A stretch of DNA of 64,000 nucleotides, taken from positions 186,001 to 250,000 of the forward strand of contig JAPFFF010000005.1 of assembly GCA_039105265.1 (NCBI GenBank). The letters are read 5' to 3'. Shown here piece after piece: positions 47,073-56,468 of this stretch. The notes below the pieces were generated by a model. That model saw nothing but the letters and a program-made list of their open reading frames with translations. It made no database searches and was not told the origin of the DNA. The translations under genes were made by a program, and so were the position numbers. Numbering within the stretch: position 1 is the stretch's first letter; each line of letters begins with the position of its first letter. This stretch comes from Tritrichomonas musculus (lineage: Eukaryota; Parabasalia; Tritrichomonadida; Tritrichomonadidae).

Positions 47073-48522
47073 AAAGGTATGGAAACTTCTATCCACTCGA
47101 CAGATCATTTTTCTTTCAAAATATAGTTTTTTAATGATGGTATTAATGATAAATATAATATAAAAATGACATATTTTTCGAGAGGAATTTAAGATAAAAA
47201 TAAATTATTTTTTTGTTAAAAATTGAATTCTAATCTGGTTATCTTAATTCAAAAAACAATTTTTTATTATTTTTTTAATTATATTATTTTTAAATAAAAT
47301 TATATAAGTAATTTATATTTCATGAGGAAGAACTCGAAATTTCTCATTTTTTATATTCATATCACTTGTGATATGAATTATTTTAACCTAAAAGGCTAAT
47401 TTTTTTTTACCTAAAAGGCGAATTTCAAAATTTTGAAAATTATTAGTTTATGAAGGAAATTGTTTTCTAATTTTCTTCATATTTATATTAAAAATTCTAT
47501 TCTCAATTCGTTCAAATCACTTTTTCCATTTTTATTGTTTATTATAAAGCATCGTGGATAAGCAAACCAAGCAAAGATTATTCATTTTTAATATTTTTTC
47601 CTAAAACTCAAGCAAATTCACCAAATTTACTAAATAAAAGCAATTTACAAAATAACTATCGTACAAATTCCAGCGCATAGTTGACTTGATGAAAAAACTA
47701 TCGATAATTCATTTATTTATAAGAAAAATAAAACATACTGGAATTAATAAAAGAATTATTTTGTAAATCGCTTTTATTTAGTGAGTTTTTTGAATTTGCT
47801 TGAGCTTTAGGAAAAGACATTCTAAAATAATTATCTTTGCATGGTTTACTTTTCCACGTTGCGCTGGGATATACCTATGAATTGTTTTGTAAACTACTCT
47901 TATTTAGTTATTTTGTTGAGTTTATTTGTGTCTTTGGAAGAAATACTATAAAAAAATAAATTAACCTTTTTGGTCAAAAAATTTTCATCTTTATTGGTCA
48001 ATTATAAAATTCATATCATCAATGATATGAACTATACAAAAAATTGATAACATCATATAAGATCTCCAAATCCACTCGAAAAATATGGCCTTTTTTTTAT
48101 TTTATTTTCTAATAAATAAAAAAATTAAGAACATATAAAAAAACTAAAAACTTTTGTCGACTCATTCATCTTTAAATTGATTTTTTCTTAAAAAAAAATT
48201 TTTTTCTCAATATGCATTTTATAAAATTTGAAATAAGCACTTTCATGCTATTTTTAAATATGTTAATAATATGATAAAACAATATTAGACATGTATTAAA
48301 CTTTGATGAGGTTTTTTCGGTTGATCAAAAATTGCATATTTTTGAAATTCATTTTTTCTTTGTTTTTCGGTAATAAAATTAAAATTATATTTTTTTGATT
48401 TTATATTTATTCTACAAATATTATATACATGACGAAGGATTGATTTTTAATAAAAAATGATCAATATTCAAGCTTTTTTTGCATAAAATAAAATTGAATT
48501 GAAAAAGAGTTTCCATACCTTT
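47073..48522. mobile_element. 1450-bp TIR transposon with 8-bp target duplication and fold-back core
   Basis: Begins AAAGGTATGGAAACT and ends AGTTTCCATACCTTT, a perfect 15-bp inverted repeat. AGCACAAG is duplicated outside both ends (47065-47072, 48523-48530). An 8-bp duplication fits hAT- or Merlin-type insertion; the terminal bases do not settle the family. No transposase ORF is present. Internally it has a 120-bp inverted repeat and two palindromes with GATATGAA ends (near 47358-47380 and 48011-48033). It lies between the Helitron remains and the Maverick. Confidence 0.85.
47553..47857. repeat. 120-bp internal inverted repeat (fold-back core)
   Basis: Left arm about 47553-47673 and right arm about 47737-47857 align inversely over most of their length: CGTGGA, AAGCAAACCA, TCAAGCAAATTCA, ACTAAATAAAAGC and TTTACAAAATAA, with small gaps. 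A third, diverged direct copy of part of the right arm (GTAAACTACTCTTATTTAG) follows near 47890-47940. The long hairpin could give double-stranded RNA if transcribed. Confidence 0.75.
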
Positions 48523-48689
48523 AGCACAAGTTACCTATATTATATAATTCAAATTATCTTTTCTAAATTGAATGTTCTAAAAATTATATTTTAGGGAAGC
48601 TACTTTCTTTTTTGGCGTCATATGTTTTTTCTTTAATATTGTTTACTCGAGAATCTTTACATAAGTTGGAAAAATAAGTAGTCAGAGCT

Positions 48690-48735
48690 TTGGCGGATTT
48701 TTGACGCTCAGCGTCAAACCCCTCGCTGCGCTCGG
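48690..48735. repeat. GC-rich inverted repeat at the Maverick left edge
   Basis: TTGACGCT-C-AGCGTCAA (48701-48717) is a perfect 8-bp stem, followed by CCCCTCGCTGCGCTCGG. This GC-rich patch contrasts with the AT-rich surroundings. It may belong to the element's terminal region. The open frame over it on the minus strand (48584-48787, 67 aa) matches nothing I recognise. Confidence 0.45.
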
Positions 48736-48832
48736 TAATCCGACCAAAGTCATCTGGCCTGAGTTTTTCACACTGAATTCTCAGCATTCTAATAGCTATC
48801 AGAATAATGGCAGGTATATTTTTATTTAATTT

Positions 48833-48847
48833 TTTATCTCATCTAAA
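48833..48847 (+). promoter_or_regulatory. Shared Maverick start-proximal motif, copy 1
   Basis: TTTATCTCATCTAAA abuts the ATG at 48848. The same string lies at 49721-49736 directly above the pPolB ATG. It contains TCATCT, a near-initiator. An element-specific initiator with a very short leader is the likely reading. Confidence 0.55.
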
Positions 48848-49354
48848 ATGTTTAAACGATTAACTGAAGTTGATGGATATAAAGTATTTGAAAATTATGA
48901 GAAATCTGCTAATGATTTATATAATATGTATTGTGAAATTTTAAATAAAGATGTTGAAGATATAGATGTTTATGAAAAAGCTAAGATTTTAGATAATTAT
49001 TATACTGAAAAGAAAGGAGTAAATCCAGAGAAAATAATGGATGTAAGACGATTGATTGTCAATGAATATAAAGAGTTTAATCCTGGAAATGAGAAGTATT
49101 TCTTTAAATCTGGAAAGAATCCAAATAGATTTAATCAAGAATATGTTGCAAGTGAATTAGCGAAAGAAGGCTGCGAATTAATTAGCGAATATAAGAATGG
49201 ACAAACACCAATTTATTATATATATAAAGGTAAAAGATATTATGTCAAATTTGAGAACTGGAGAAGAAGACATTATCGTCCTCACCTAGGTCAATTTCCT
49301 TATGCGCATGAATGGGATGAATATAACGCTTATATGGGATATAATACTAAGTAA
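48848..49354 (+). CDS. Unrecognised Maverick protein, 168 aa
   Basis: The N-terminal half is helical and charged (YEKSANDLYNMYCEILNKD, YEKAKILDNYY). The C-terminal half has alternating aromatic and basic residues: TPIYYIYKGKRYYVKFENWRRRHYRPHLGQFPYAHEWDEY. The second half could be a small basic nucleic-acid-binding domain, which is a guess. It is transcribed towards pPolB, and the two genes share the same motif just above the ATG, suggesting co-expression. Confidence 0.6.
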   Translation: MFKRLTEVDGYKVFENYEKSANDLYNMYCEILNKDVEDIDVYEKAKILDNYYTEKKGVNPEKIMDVRRLIVNEYKEFNPGNEKYFFKSGKNPNRFNQEYVASELAKEGCELISEYKNGQTPIYYIYKGKRYYVKFENWRRRHYRPHLGQFPYAHEWDEYNAYMGYNTK

Positions 49355-49456
49355 ATTTTTAAAATTATTTTTCTGAGGAATTGAATTACAACATCCTTTC
49401 AAAATTTTAGAAAGTGTTTTCTAATATTTTCCAGATTAAACTCTCAATTGCTTCAG

Positions 49457-49587
49457 CTCTCAATTAATTCTAGTCTCAATTTTAAAAATTCTAGTCTCAA
49501 TTAATTCTAGTCTCAATTAATTCTAGTCTCAATTAATTCTAGTCTCAATTAATTCTAGTCTCAATTAATTCTAGTCTCAATTAATTC
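49457..49587. repeat. 16-bp tandem repeat (minisatellite), about 7 units
   Basis: The unit TCTAGTCTCAATTAAT repeats from about 49469 to 49587; CTAGTCTCAATT occurs seven times, the last five at exact 16-bp spacing. It sits in the spacer between the 168-aa gene and pPolB. Near-identical units suggest recent slippage. Confidence 0.85.
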
Positions 49588-49720
49588 AGCGCTCAAAAAT
49601 ATGGTTACATATTAATAAAGAGAACAATTTTTCACATAGCATTTCTCTATTATTTTTATATTAACTTTTTCAATTTTTTCTGAAATATTTTTAGATTTAA
49701 TATTTGTTTTAAATTAATAA

Positions 49721-49736
49721 TTTATCTCATCTAAAA
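49721..49736 (+). promoter_or_regulatory. Shared Maverick start-proximal motif, copy 2
   Basis: TTTATCTCATCTAAAA is directly before the pPolB ATG at 49737 and identical over 15 nt to the copy at 48833-48847. Confidence 0.55.
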
Positions 49737-52379
49737 ATGAAAGCAGTAAGTACTGAGAAATTATTCGAATTATTTAAAATTGTTAATCCTTCTGCTACTA
49801 CTTTGGAGGAATATGAAAAACTTCCATTTGTGAAAGATGTAAGAAAAGCATTAATTGATGAAATTAAAGATTATTTAGCAGAAACTAATTATAAAGGGCC
49901 TTTTGAATATGACCCAATTTTCTATTATTTTATGGGAATTGATGCTGCTATGAATAAGAATAAAGATTTGCTGAAAGAATTACCAGCTCATGCTAAGAAA
50001 CTAAAAGAGTATCATCATTTTAACCCAAAAACTGATGCTGATGAATTTCTCCAGTTAACGCCAGCTGAAGAAAATAAGCAAGTTATGCAATCATTTAAAG
50101 AATGGAAGGAACAAGAATCTTCACAGAAAGAAGTAGTTGATGATATAATTGACCACCTACTTAGACACAAAACTAATTGGCGCATTGATTTTACTAAATT
50201 AACTAATGTAGGTAGAGAACTAATATTTGAGCCATTAAAGAATTACTTTCAAGAACACATTTTAACTCTTCCTATTATTGGGAAATACAAGATACAATTT
50301 AAAGTTAATGGACAGTCGCATACAAAACCATTAGATGAAGAATCTTTAAATCAACTAATGAAGAATTTAGAAGAAAGGCATTTGTTATTCGACTTAGATA
50401 CAACTCCAGCTGAATACTTTTACGAAGATGGAGGTAGCAAGTTACCTGATTGGTCAATGTTTGATGAAATTAGGTTTAATGAATATGCAAAGTATGATTG
50501 TAACAATGACAGAGGTGGCTCATTTTTTAGATATTTAATCAAACCAGATGCACCTAAAATGATTATTGAATACTTAAAAAGATTACAAATATTTGATACT
50601 TTAATTGAAGGTAAGGAACAAAGAAAAGAATTAGATGATAACTGTTTTGTTTATGCACTTAAGCAAACTGGTCAGTATGATGAAGAGACTTTAAATAAGA
50701 TTCGTTTAAGAATTAATAGAAGATATCTTTCACAAGGATGTATTGAACAAATATGTAATGAATTCAAGATACAAATTAAACTAACTTTCATAAATGAAAA
50801 GGCATTTGACAAGAAGAAGACCGTTACATCTTCTAAAAATCGTATATCAAAAAATTATTTCGGAGTTGCTAATCCAAAATCAAATAGAATTCATCACATG
50901 AATATTTATGAATCTCACTACTTTCTAGAGGAAGTGACACCATTTTCAACTGATTATATAAAGAACTTGAAAGATAGAGAAGATGATAAGTTTGATAAAG
51001 AATTAAATAAGACTTGGAGAAAAGCAAGACATTTCATTTCATCATCTAACTTAGTCAGAACTTTAATGCAAAATAGATATTTTGTACCGATTACTTTTGG
51101 TGAAGCAATGATTTTAAAAACAACGTTTTATGATGAAGTTAAGAATGATTTAGACAGTATCAATTTAGATTATGACCCTGAACACTGTACTCAATTGATT
51201 GCACCATCTAATTGGAAAACCAAAGATAAGATAACGAATTACTGGTATGCAGACTTTGAAGCTGACGTAAGTGGTACGATTCATAAACCTTATATGGTAG
51301 TATTACAGAATGAATCTGGTGAAATTAATAAATGTTGGAAAGGTGAAGATTGTGCACTTAAATTATTGAAGTATTTAGAGGATGGAGATGTGGTTTATTT
51401 TCATAATTTAGCTTATGATATCAGAATGTTGGCACAATATGGAATAAATAAGTCAATCATTAAAGGAAGTAAAGTAATGAAAGCAGATATTAAGTTCGAA
51501 CGTAAGACTATTCATTTCAGAGACTCTTACCCAATGATTTCATCTAAGTTAAGTGATTTTCCAGCTATGTTCAACTTGCCTAAGGTTCGAAAAGAAATCT
51601 TCCCATACAAGTATTACACATTGGAAAGATTAAAGACAAATATTGGCATAATCAGTGAAGCAGGTAAAGATGAGGACAAAGAGTGGACAGAAGAAGATTA
51701 CAAATTATTCAATTCTAATATTGATTCTATTAAAGGTTGTAGATTATCTGAAACCGAATTTGATATGTACAAATACTGTGAATTTTACTGTAAGCAAGAT
51801 GTGAACATTCTTCGTTTAGGATTTAATGCATTTCGTGAAGGATTCTTGAAAGATTTCAAAATTGACCCATATAAATTCATTTCAATCTCAGCTTTAGCTA
51901 ATGAAGTATTCAATCAGAATGTTTACTATAATCATAATCTTTATAAAGTTGGTGGTGTTGTTAGACATTTTATGTCTCATGCTATTTATGGTGGAAGATG
52001 CATGACTGCTTATAATAAGAAATGGCATACCACTAAACCTTTAAGTGATTTTGATGCAGTCTCATTATATCCTTCAGCTATGGCTAGACTGAAGACAGTG
52101 AAAGGTATTCCTAAAGTGATTCAACCAGAGGAGCTTAACATGAATTTTCTCTCAAAAGTTGATGCTTATGTTGTTGAGATTAGAATTACAAAAGTGAATA
52201 AGCATTATGCTTTTCCATTAATTGTTCAGAAAACACCTGAAGGTCTGAACTTAAATAATGACATTATAACAGAAAATATTACAATGGTAGTAGACAATAT
52301 TGCTTTGGAGGATTTGATTAATTTTCAGAAAATAGAATTTGAACTAATTAAAGGCTATCAGCAATTATATATCCTCTGA
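49737..52379 (+). pseudogene. Maverick protein-primed DNA polymerase B (pPolB), looks broken
   Basis: Replicative polymerase of Polintons, which uses a terminal protein as primer. Visible parts are a long N-terminal region (1-490), exonuclease motifs YADFEAD near 505, FHNLAYDIRML near 555 and YCKQDVNIL near 685, and polymerase motif A DFDAVSLYPSAM near 771. The OTU-like or peptidase-like N-terminal stretch (about 300-390: LDDNCFVYALKQTG) resembles the cysteine-protease-type domain found in some Maverick polymerases; that match is weak. The gene looks broken. The start is supported by the shared motif directly upstream. Confidence 0.85.
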
Positions 52380-52566
52380 ATTAACAAAATCATTTGAGAT
52401 TAAAGCAACTTATAATGGAAAAACGAACCAATCAATCTATTCAGATGAAGATTTATACATAAAAGCATTTCAGATAAATAAATACAAACGAATTGAAAAT
52501 GATAGCAATAATAGATTACGTGTTTACTTACGTGAAGGATTCTTTTATCAAATACCTGAGGAAGAT

Positions 52567-55512
52567 GTGAAATATAAAGAAGGAACGAATCCATTTAGTT
52601 ATTTATTCTCTCAACAAGCATATGAAATAATTCCTAAACCAGAAGCATGTTCATACTTGTCAACAACTCATAATATAAAAACAGATGGAATTGTTATTGG
52701 CTCTAATATAGAAACTCATAGCTTTCTCTTAAATGACTTAGGTAATAATGTAACATTACTCGGTGGTGAAATACAAAGAATTGATGAAGCCGAAAAGCAA
52801 GACAGAGAAGATATAGAACATTTAAATTCAATCATTAAAGTTCAATCAACTTTAGATAAGGTATCAAAAATATTAAGTATAATTGTAGATGGTGTTGCTG
52901 TAATGGGAATGGTAAGTGTTGGCGCTAAAGTTGTATATAATTTCGCTAAATCAAAATTATATAGAGGAGGAAATGCTGCAGCAGCAACAGCTAGAGGTGC
53001 AGCTCATCCAGCTGTTGATGAAGAAGTAATGTTATTAAATTCAGCTGAAACATCAGAGGGTAGTGCTGCAGGTTCAGCTACTTCAGCAAGTGAATTACAA
53101 TATGCACCATTTGATGTATCACCTTTATCTACAGATTTCAGTTCAATGAGTAGTTCAAATGAGAGCGAAATCGACCCATCTACTGGATTTCTTTTAAACG
53201 AAGATTCAGATTCAGTACAACTGTATAAATTTAATAAGATTACCAAATTTGCCAATTTAGCTATATTTAGAGGAGTTATGAGAATTGGTGATTTCCTAAA
53301 AATAGGTTCTTTACAGGAGGATGGAATTACTTTAAATAGAATTATTTCAATGAGTCCAGGAACTAGAATTAGATTCTATGATGATGATAAAAATGAATAT
53401 ATGATTAAAGGATTTACAACAAATGATGAATCAACTTGGGATAGCAATCATGTAGTATTAGGTGATGTATTAAAAGAACACTTGAACAACAATTATGTGA
53501 AACTTACGAATCTCCAGAATTATTTGAAGAAAGAAGACATATTATCAACTGAGAAAATAACTCAAGAATTATCAATCGCTACAAAATTCGTAAACGGAAC
53601 AAATGCTGAAAATAAAGAAACTTATATCACAAATTTGGATGAAGATTTATGCAACATATTAAAGAAATCATCATTAATAGTGAAAGGCTCTTGTAATAAT
53701 GAAGATATTTCAGGAGAATATTTGTATGATAGTGAAGAACTTGAATATTATCATTACAAGAAAGGTGAAAATACTTTTTCTATATACTTTTTCTATTACT
53801 CCGGAACATTCAGATATAATGGAAATTGGGTTGTGGACCTAGAATCAGTAAGTTATTCATACGAACCTGAAGTTTATGATGAATATTGTATTCCAAATAT
53901 GAATTTCATAAAAGATAATTATGCATTGAAGAGTGAATTACCTGAACCAGTTGATTTAACACCATATTACACTAGTGCCCAAGCTGATGAGATGTTCGTT
54001 GATGAAGATGAATTAGCATATGAATTAGATAAGTATGAGACCAAGGATGTAGCTGAAGGGAAATATGCATTGAAATCTGATATTCCAACAGTTCTCAAAA
54101 ATAGTGAGCTACAATTGAAACCAAAAGAATTACCATCAGAAGAAGTTCTACAGAAAATAATGGATGATGATGATAAACCGTTATCAGCTCAAGCATCAAT
54201 GTATTTAACAAATATTATGTGTAATGAATCTATCGAGGCGACTTTGAAAACTTGTAATGAACGATATGCATTAAAAACAGAATCAGATGAAAAATATCGA
54301 AGCAAAAATGATTTGAAATTTGGGAATAAAATTATTCTACCAATAACAAACGGCCCTTACGAACCAGAATATCTAAATGATGTAAATTATACTTCATTCG
54401 TTCCATTTCAAGAAGGCGCTCACTTAGTTGGTGTCACTGGCTCAAATGTAGATTATGCATTTGATATTATATTCAAGACAGAAAGAACAGTTAATATACG
54501 CGATACAATAGCTCATGTTATGGAAACAAGTATGGGCTCGTTTTATTGGGAAGAAGCAACAGGTGTACTTTATAATTACGCTGGAACATATCCAATACGA
54601 GTTACTCTTGCTGAATTTGGTGAAGAAGACCAAATAGCGTTAATGTCAAACGTTATAGCAGAAGAACAACTAATAAAAAGATGTGCTATTGATTGTGGTC
54701 CGATTACGGAGGGGACTTCGGATATATCAATTCGTTATCTAAAAATTGAAAATAATGTAATTAAACTAGAATACATAATAGGTGATTATGCACTATGTTT
54801 TGAAATAAGGATATTATTCTATGATACAGCTGGAAATCCTCATAACATAGTAATTGTATTACATCAAAGAACTGTGTATTTTGATAATTTCAAGTTTCCA
54901 ATCTATTATGAAGAAACTGTTGATTTAACATCATCAAGACCGCTTACATATAATTTCCCAATAGCTGGATATTCTTGGACAACTACTCAGGAATTATTAG
55001 ATGCTAAACAAGTTTATTCAAGATGCATCATGTCCCGAGAATATTTAGCAAAATTTAAGAGTGTAATGTATGGTACTCAATCAAACACAACTATCACTCA
55101 TTACTGTCCAATAGAGGTTGGTGAGGAGATTACTGACTACAAGATTGGTAAACCTGTATATCTATCAGGGCATGTATATAAGTATAATAAAGAAACTAAA
55201 CAATTCATTAGCAGCACCGCTACTGATAGTACTGATTGTATCTGTTCAGTTATTATGGATGGAACCTGGAAGGAATTTGTTGGTATCATTACTAGAATCG
55301 ATAAAGAAAATGGATGTATTACCTTTGCGACCCATGGCGACTATTTATTCTACGTTGATGACGCAAATCTATACCAGATAGGTGATGTAATACTCTATGA
55401 TGGAAGAATCCTCGATGAAGATTATGCACTAACATTGAAGATACAACAGAGCATAGTAGGGAAAGTAAGCGGAAAAATAAACGAACATTATTTAGCAGTG
55501 TTTAAAGCTTAA
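52567..55512 (+). CDS. Maverick fibre-like/virion surface protein A
   Basis: About 980 aa; the exact start is uncertain. An N-terminal part is followed by a hydrophobic segment (near 98-122: ILSIIVDGVAVMGMVSVGAKVVY), an Ala/Ser-rich linker and many short repeats of the type YALKSDIP or YRSKNDL, as in phage and virus fibres. Residues about 572-694 form a module (NKIILPITNGPYEPE, PFQEGAHLVGVTGSN, GSFYWEEATGVLYNY, RVTLAEFGEEDQIAL) that is almost the same in the 2083-aa protein. The C-terminus is a beta-rich domain ending KINEHYLAVFKA. Likely role: host-contact fibre or spike; this is inferred from repeat style and element type. Confidence 0.65.
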   Translation: MKYKEGTNPFSYLFSQQAYEIIPKPEACSYLSTTHNIKTDGIVIGSNIETHSFLLNDLGNNVTLLGGEIQRIDEAEKQDREDIEHLNSIIKVQSTLDKVSKILSIIVDGVAVMGMVSVGAKVVYNFAKSKLYRGGNAAAATARGAAHPAVDEEVMLLNSAETSEGSAAGSATSASELQYAPFDVSPLSTDFSSMSSSNESEIDPSTGFLLNEDSDSVQLYKFNKITKFANLAIFRGVMRIGDFLKIGSLQEDGITLNRIISMSPGTRIRFYDDDKNEYMIKGFTTNDESTWDSNHVVLGDVLKEHLNNNYVKLTNLQNYLKKEDILSTEKITQELSIATKFVNGTNAENKETYITNLDEDLCNILKKSSLIVKGSCNNEDISGEYLYDSEELEYYHYKKGENTFSIYFFYYSGTFRYNGNWVVDLESVSYSYEPEVYDEYCIPNMNFIKDNYALKSELPEPVDLTPYYTSAQADEMFVDEDELAYELDKYETKDVAEGKYALKSDIPTVLKNSELQLKPKELPSEEVLQKIMDDDDKPLSAQASMYLTNIMCNESIEATLKTCNERYALKTESDEKYRSKNDLKFGNKIILPITNGPYEPEYLNDVNYTSFVPFQEGAHLVGVTGSNVDYAFDIIFKTERTVNIRDTIAHVMETSMGSFYWEEATGVLYNYAGTYPIRVTLAEFGEEDQIALMSNVIAEEQLIKRCAIDCGPITEGTSDISIRYLKIENNVIKLEYIIGDYALCFEIRILFYDTAGNPHNIVIVLHQRTVYFDNFKFPIYYEETVDLTSSRPLTYNFPIAGYSWTTTQELLDAKQVYSRCIMSREYLAKFKSVMYGTQSNTTITHYCPIEVGEEITDYKIGKPVYLSGHVYKYNKETKQFISSTATDSTDCICSVIMDGTWKEFVGIITRIDKENGCITFATHGDYLFYVDDANLYQIGDVILYDGRILDEDYALTLKIQQSIVGKVSGKINEHYLAVFKA

Positions 55513-56150
55513 ACAACTAATTTTAGGCTCAAGCCATACTTGATAAACTGGGAATATATATTATTGTAAGCATACTTCATGTCTTCAGTCTTTCCATCTT
55601 TAGTGATTAATATTTTTGAAACTTTGGTAAATTTTGAAGAAGATGAGGTGCAGCCGCAGCCAACATCAGAATCGTCAAGAACAAATTCTACCTTTTCACA
55701 TTCAGTGAGTAACTTAATCATATCCATTAACAATTTGCTTTCGCATACAACATAAGAGTTTACTTTTAGTGGGTTACCTTCATACATCTCAACCAACATC
55801 TCTAAGAACTTATTTTTCTTCTCTAATGTATCTAGTTCAGTGCCTAAATCTATGATACCTCTTTCCTGAGCTAATAGAGAACTGCTGCTTATTGGTGCTA
55901 CTGATGGAAATTGAGATTCCTGATTCATCATCGGTGTATTTGAAGTTAGACCATTCGGTTGCATATCTGGTTGGTTGTTGGCTTGAGTAAAATTTACAGG
56001 TTGAACTTGGGGATAAAGTGGAGCTGGTTGAGAATGTTGTTCTCCCTGAGGTTTACATATTTTGATTTTGACGTTGGTATTTTGCTCTTGCTTAATGGTA
56101 TTATCAGTTTCAGAACTTAATATTCGTGCTTGTCTCAATGTGCCTGACAT
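55509..56150 (-). CDS. Unrecognised Maverick protein, 213 aa
   Basis: Residues 1-95 are Pro/Gln/Asn-rich and disordered. A coiled-coil-like segment follows (LGTELDTLEKKNKFLEMLVEMYEG), then a compact C-terminal domain with ESKLLMDMIKLLTECEKVEFVLDD and a Cys patch (DVGCGCTSSSS). It is convergent with fibre-like protein A, the stops overlapping by 4 bases. No family is recognised. Confidence 0.6.
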   Translation of the reverse strand: MSGTLRQARILSSETDNTIKQEQNTNVKIKICKPQGEQHSQPAPLYPQVQPVNFTQANNQPDMQPNGLTSNTPMMNQESQFPSVAPISSSSLLAQERGIIDLGTELDTLEKKNKFLEMLVEMYEGNPLKVNSYVVCESKLLMDMIKLLTECEKVEFVLDDSDVGCGCTSSSSKFTKVSKILITKDGKTEDMKYAYNNIYSQFIKYGLSLKLVV

Positions 56151-56468
56151 GATTTAAATAATACAAAAATATATAACATAAGTAGTATAGTATAGGCTGG
56201 GATTCATTCTTCACCCCAGCCTACACTGCTCGCCACCAAGCTCAGGTACACCTTCGCTTGGGCCTCGCTACCCGGCCAAATACCCTCTGAAAACCTATCG
56301 TAAGTACACACTCTCTACTTTCACTATTCCACCAATGTCATTTCCAAGGTATGGAGTAGTTTTTGAGCTTTCTAATGGTGTTTTTTGATTTCTACACCCG
56401 AAAATACGGTATTTCTTGTATAGGCACGACCCTAAAAATAGACAATAATTTTTTATCAAAATGATTTT
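56151..56468. repeat. GC-richer structured non-coding stretch in the Maverick
   Basis: Contains a perfect 9-bp hairpin TAGGCTGGG/CCCAGCCTA (56193-56201, 56215-56223; 13-nt loop), followed by pairing words AAGCTCAGG…CGCTTGGGCC to about 56280. GC content is clearly above that of the adjacent coding DNA. It lies between two minus-strand genes, so it could be leader/promoter, a 3'-end signal or a small structured RNA. Confidence 0.5.

Noticed and set aside
48584-48787. 67-aa minus-strand frame at the Maverick edge
   Set aside because: Spans a GC-rich palindrome and matches nothing; more likely terminal non-coding DNA.
49457-49587. CRISPR array
   Set aside because: 16-bp units follow each other directly with no variable spacers, in eukaryotic DNA.
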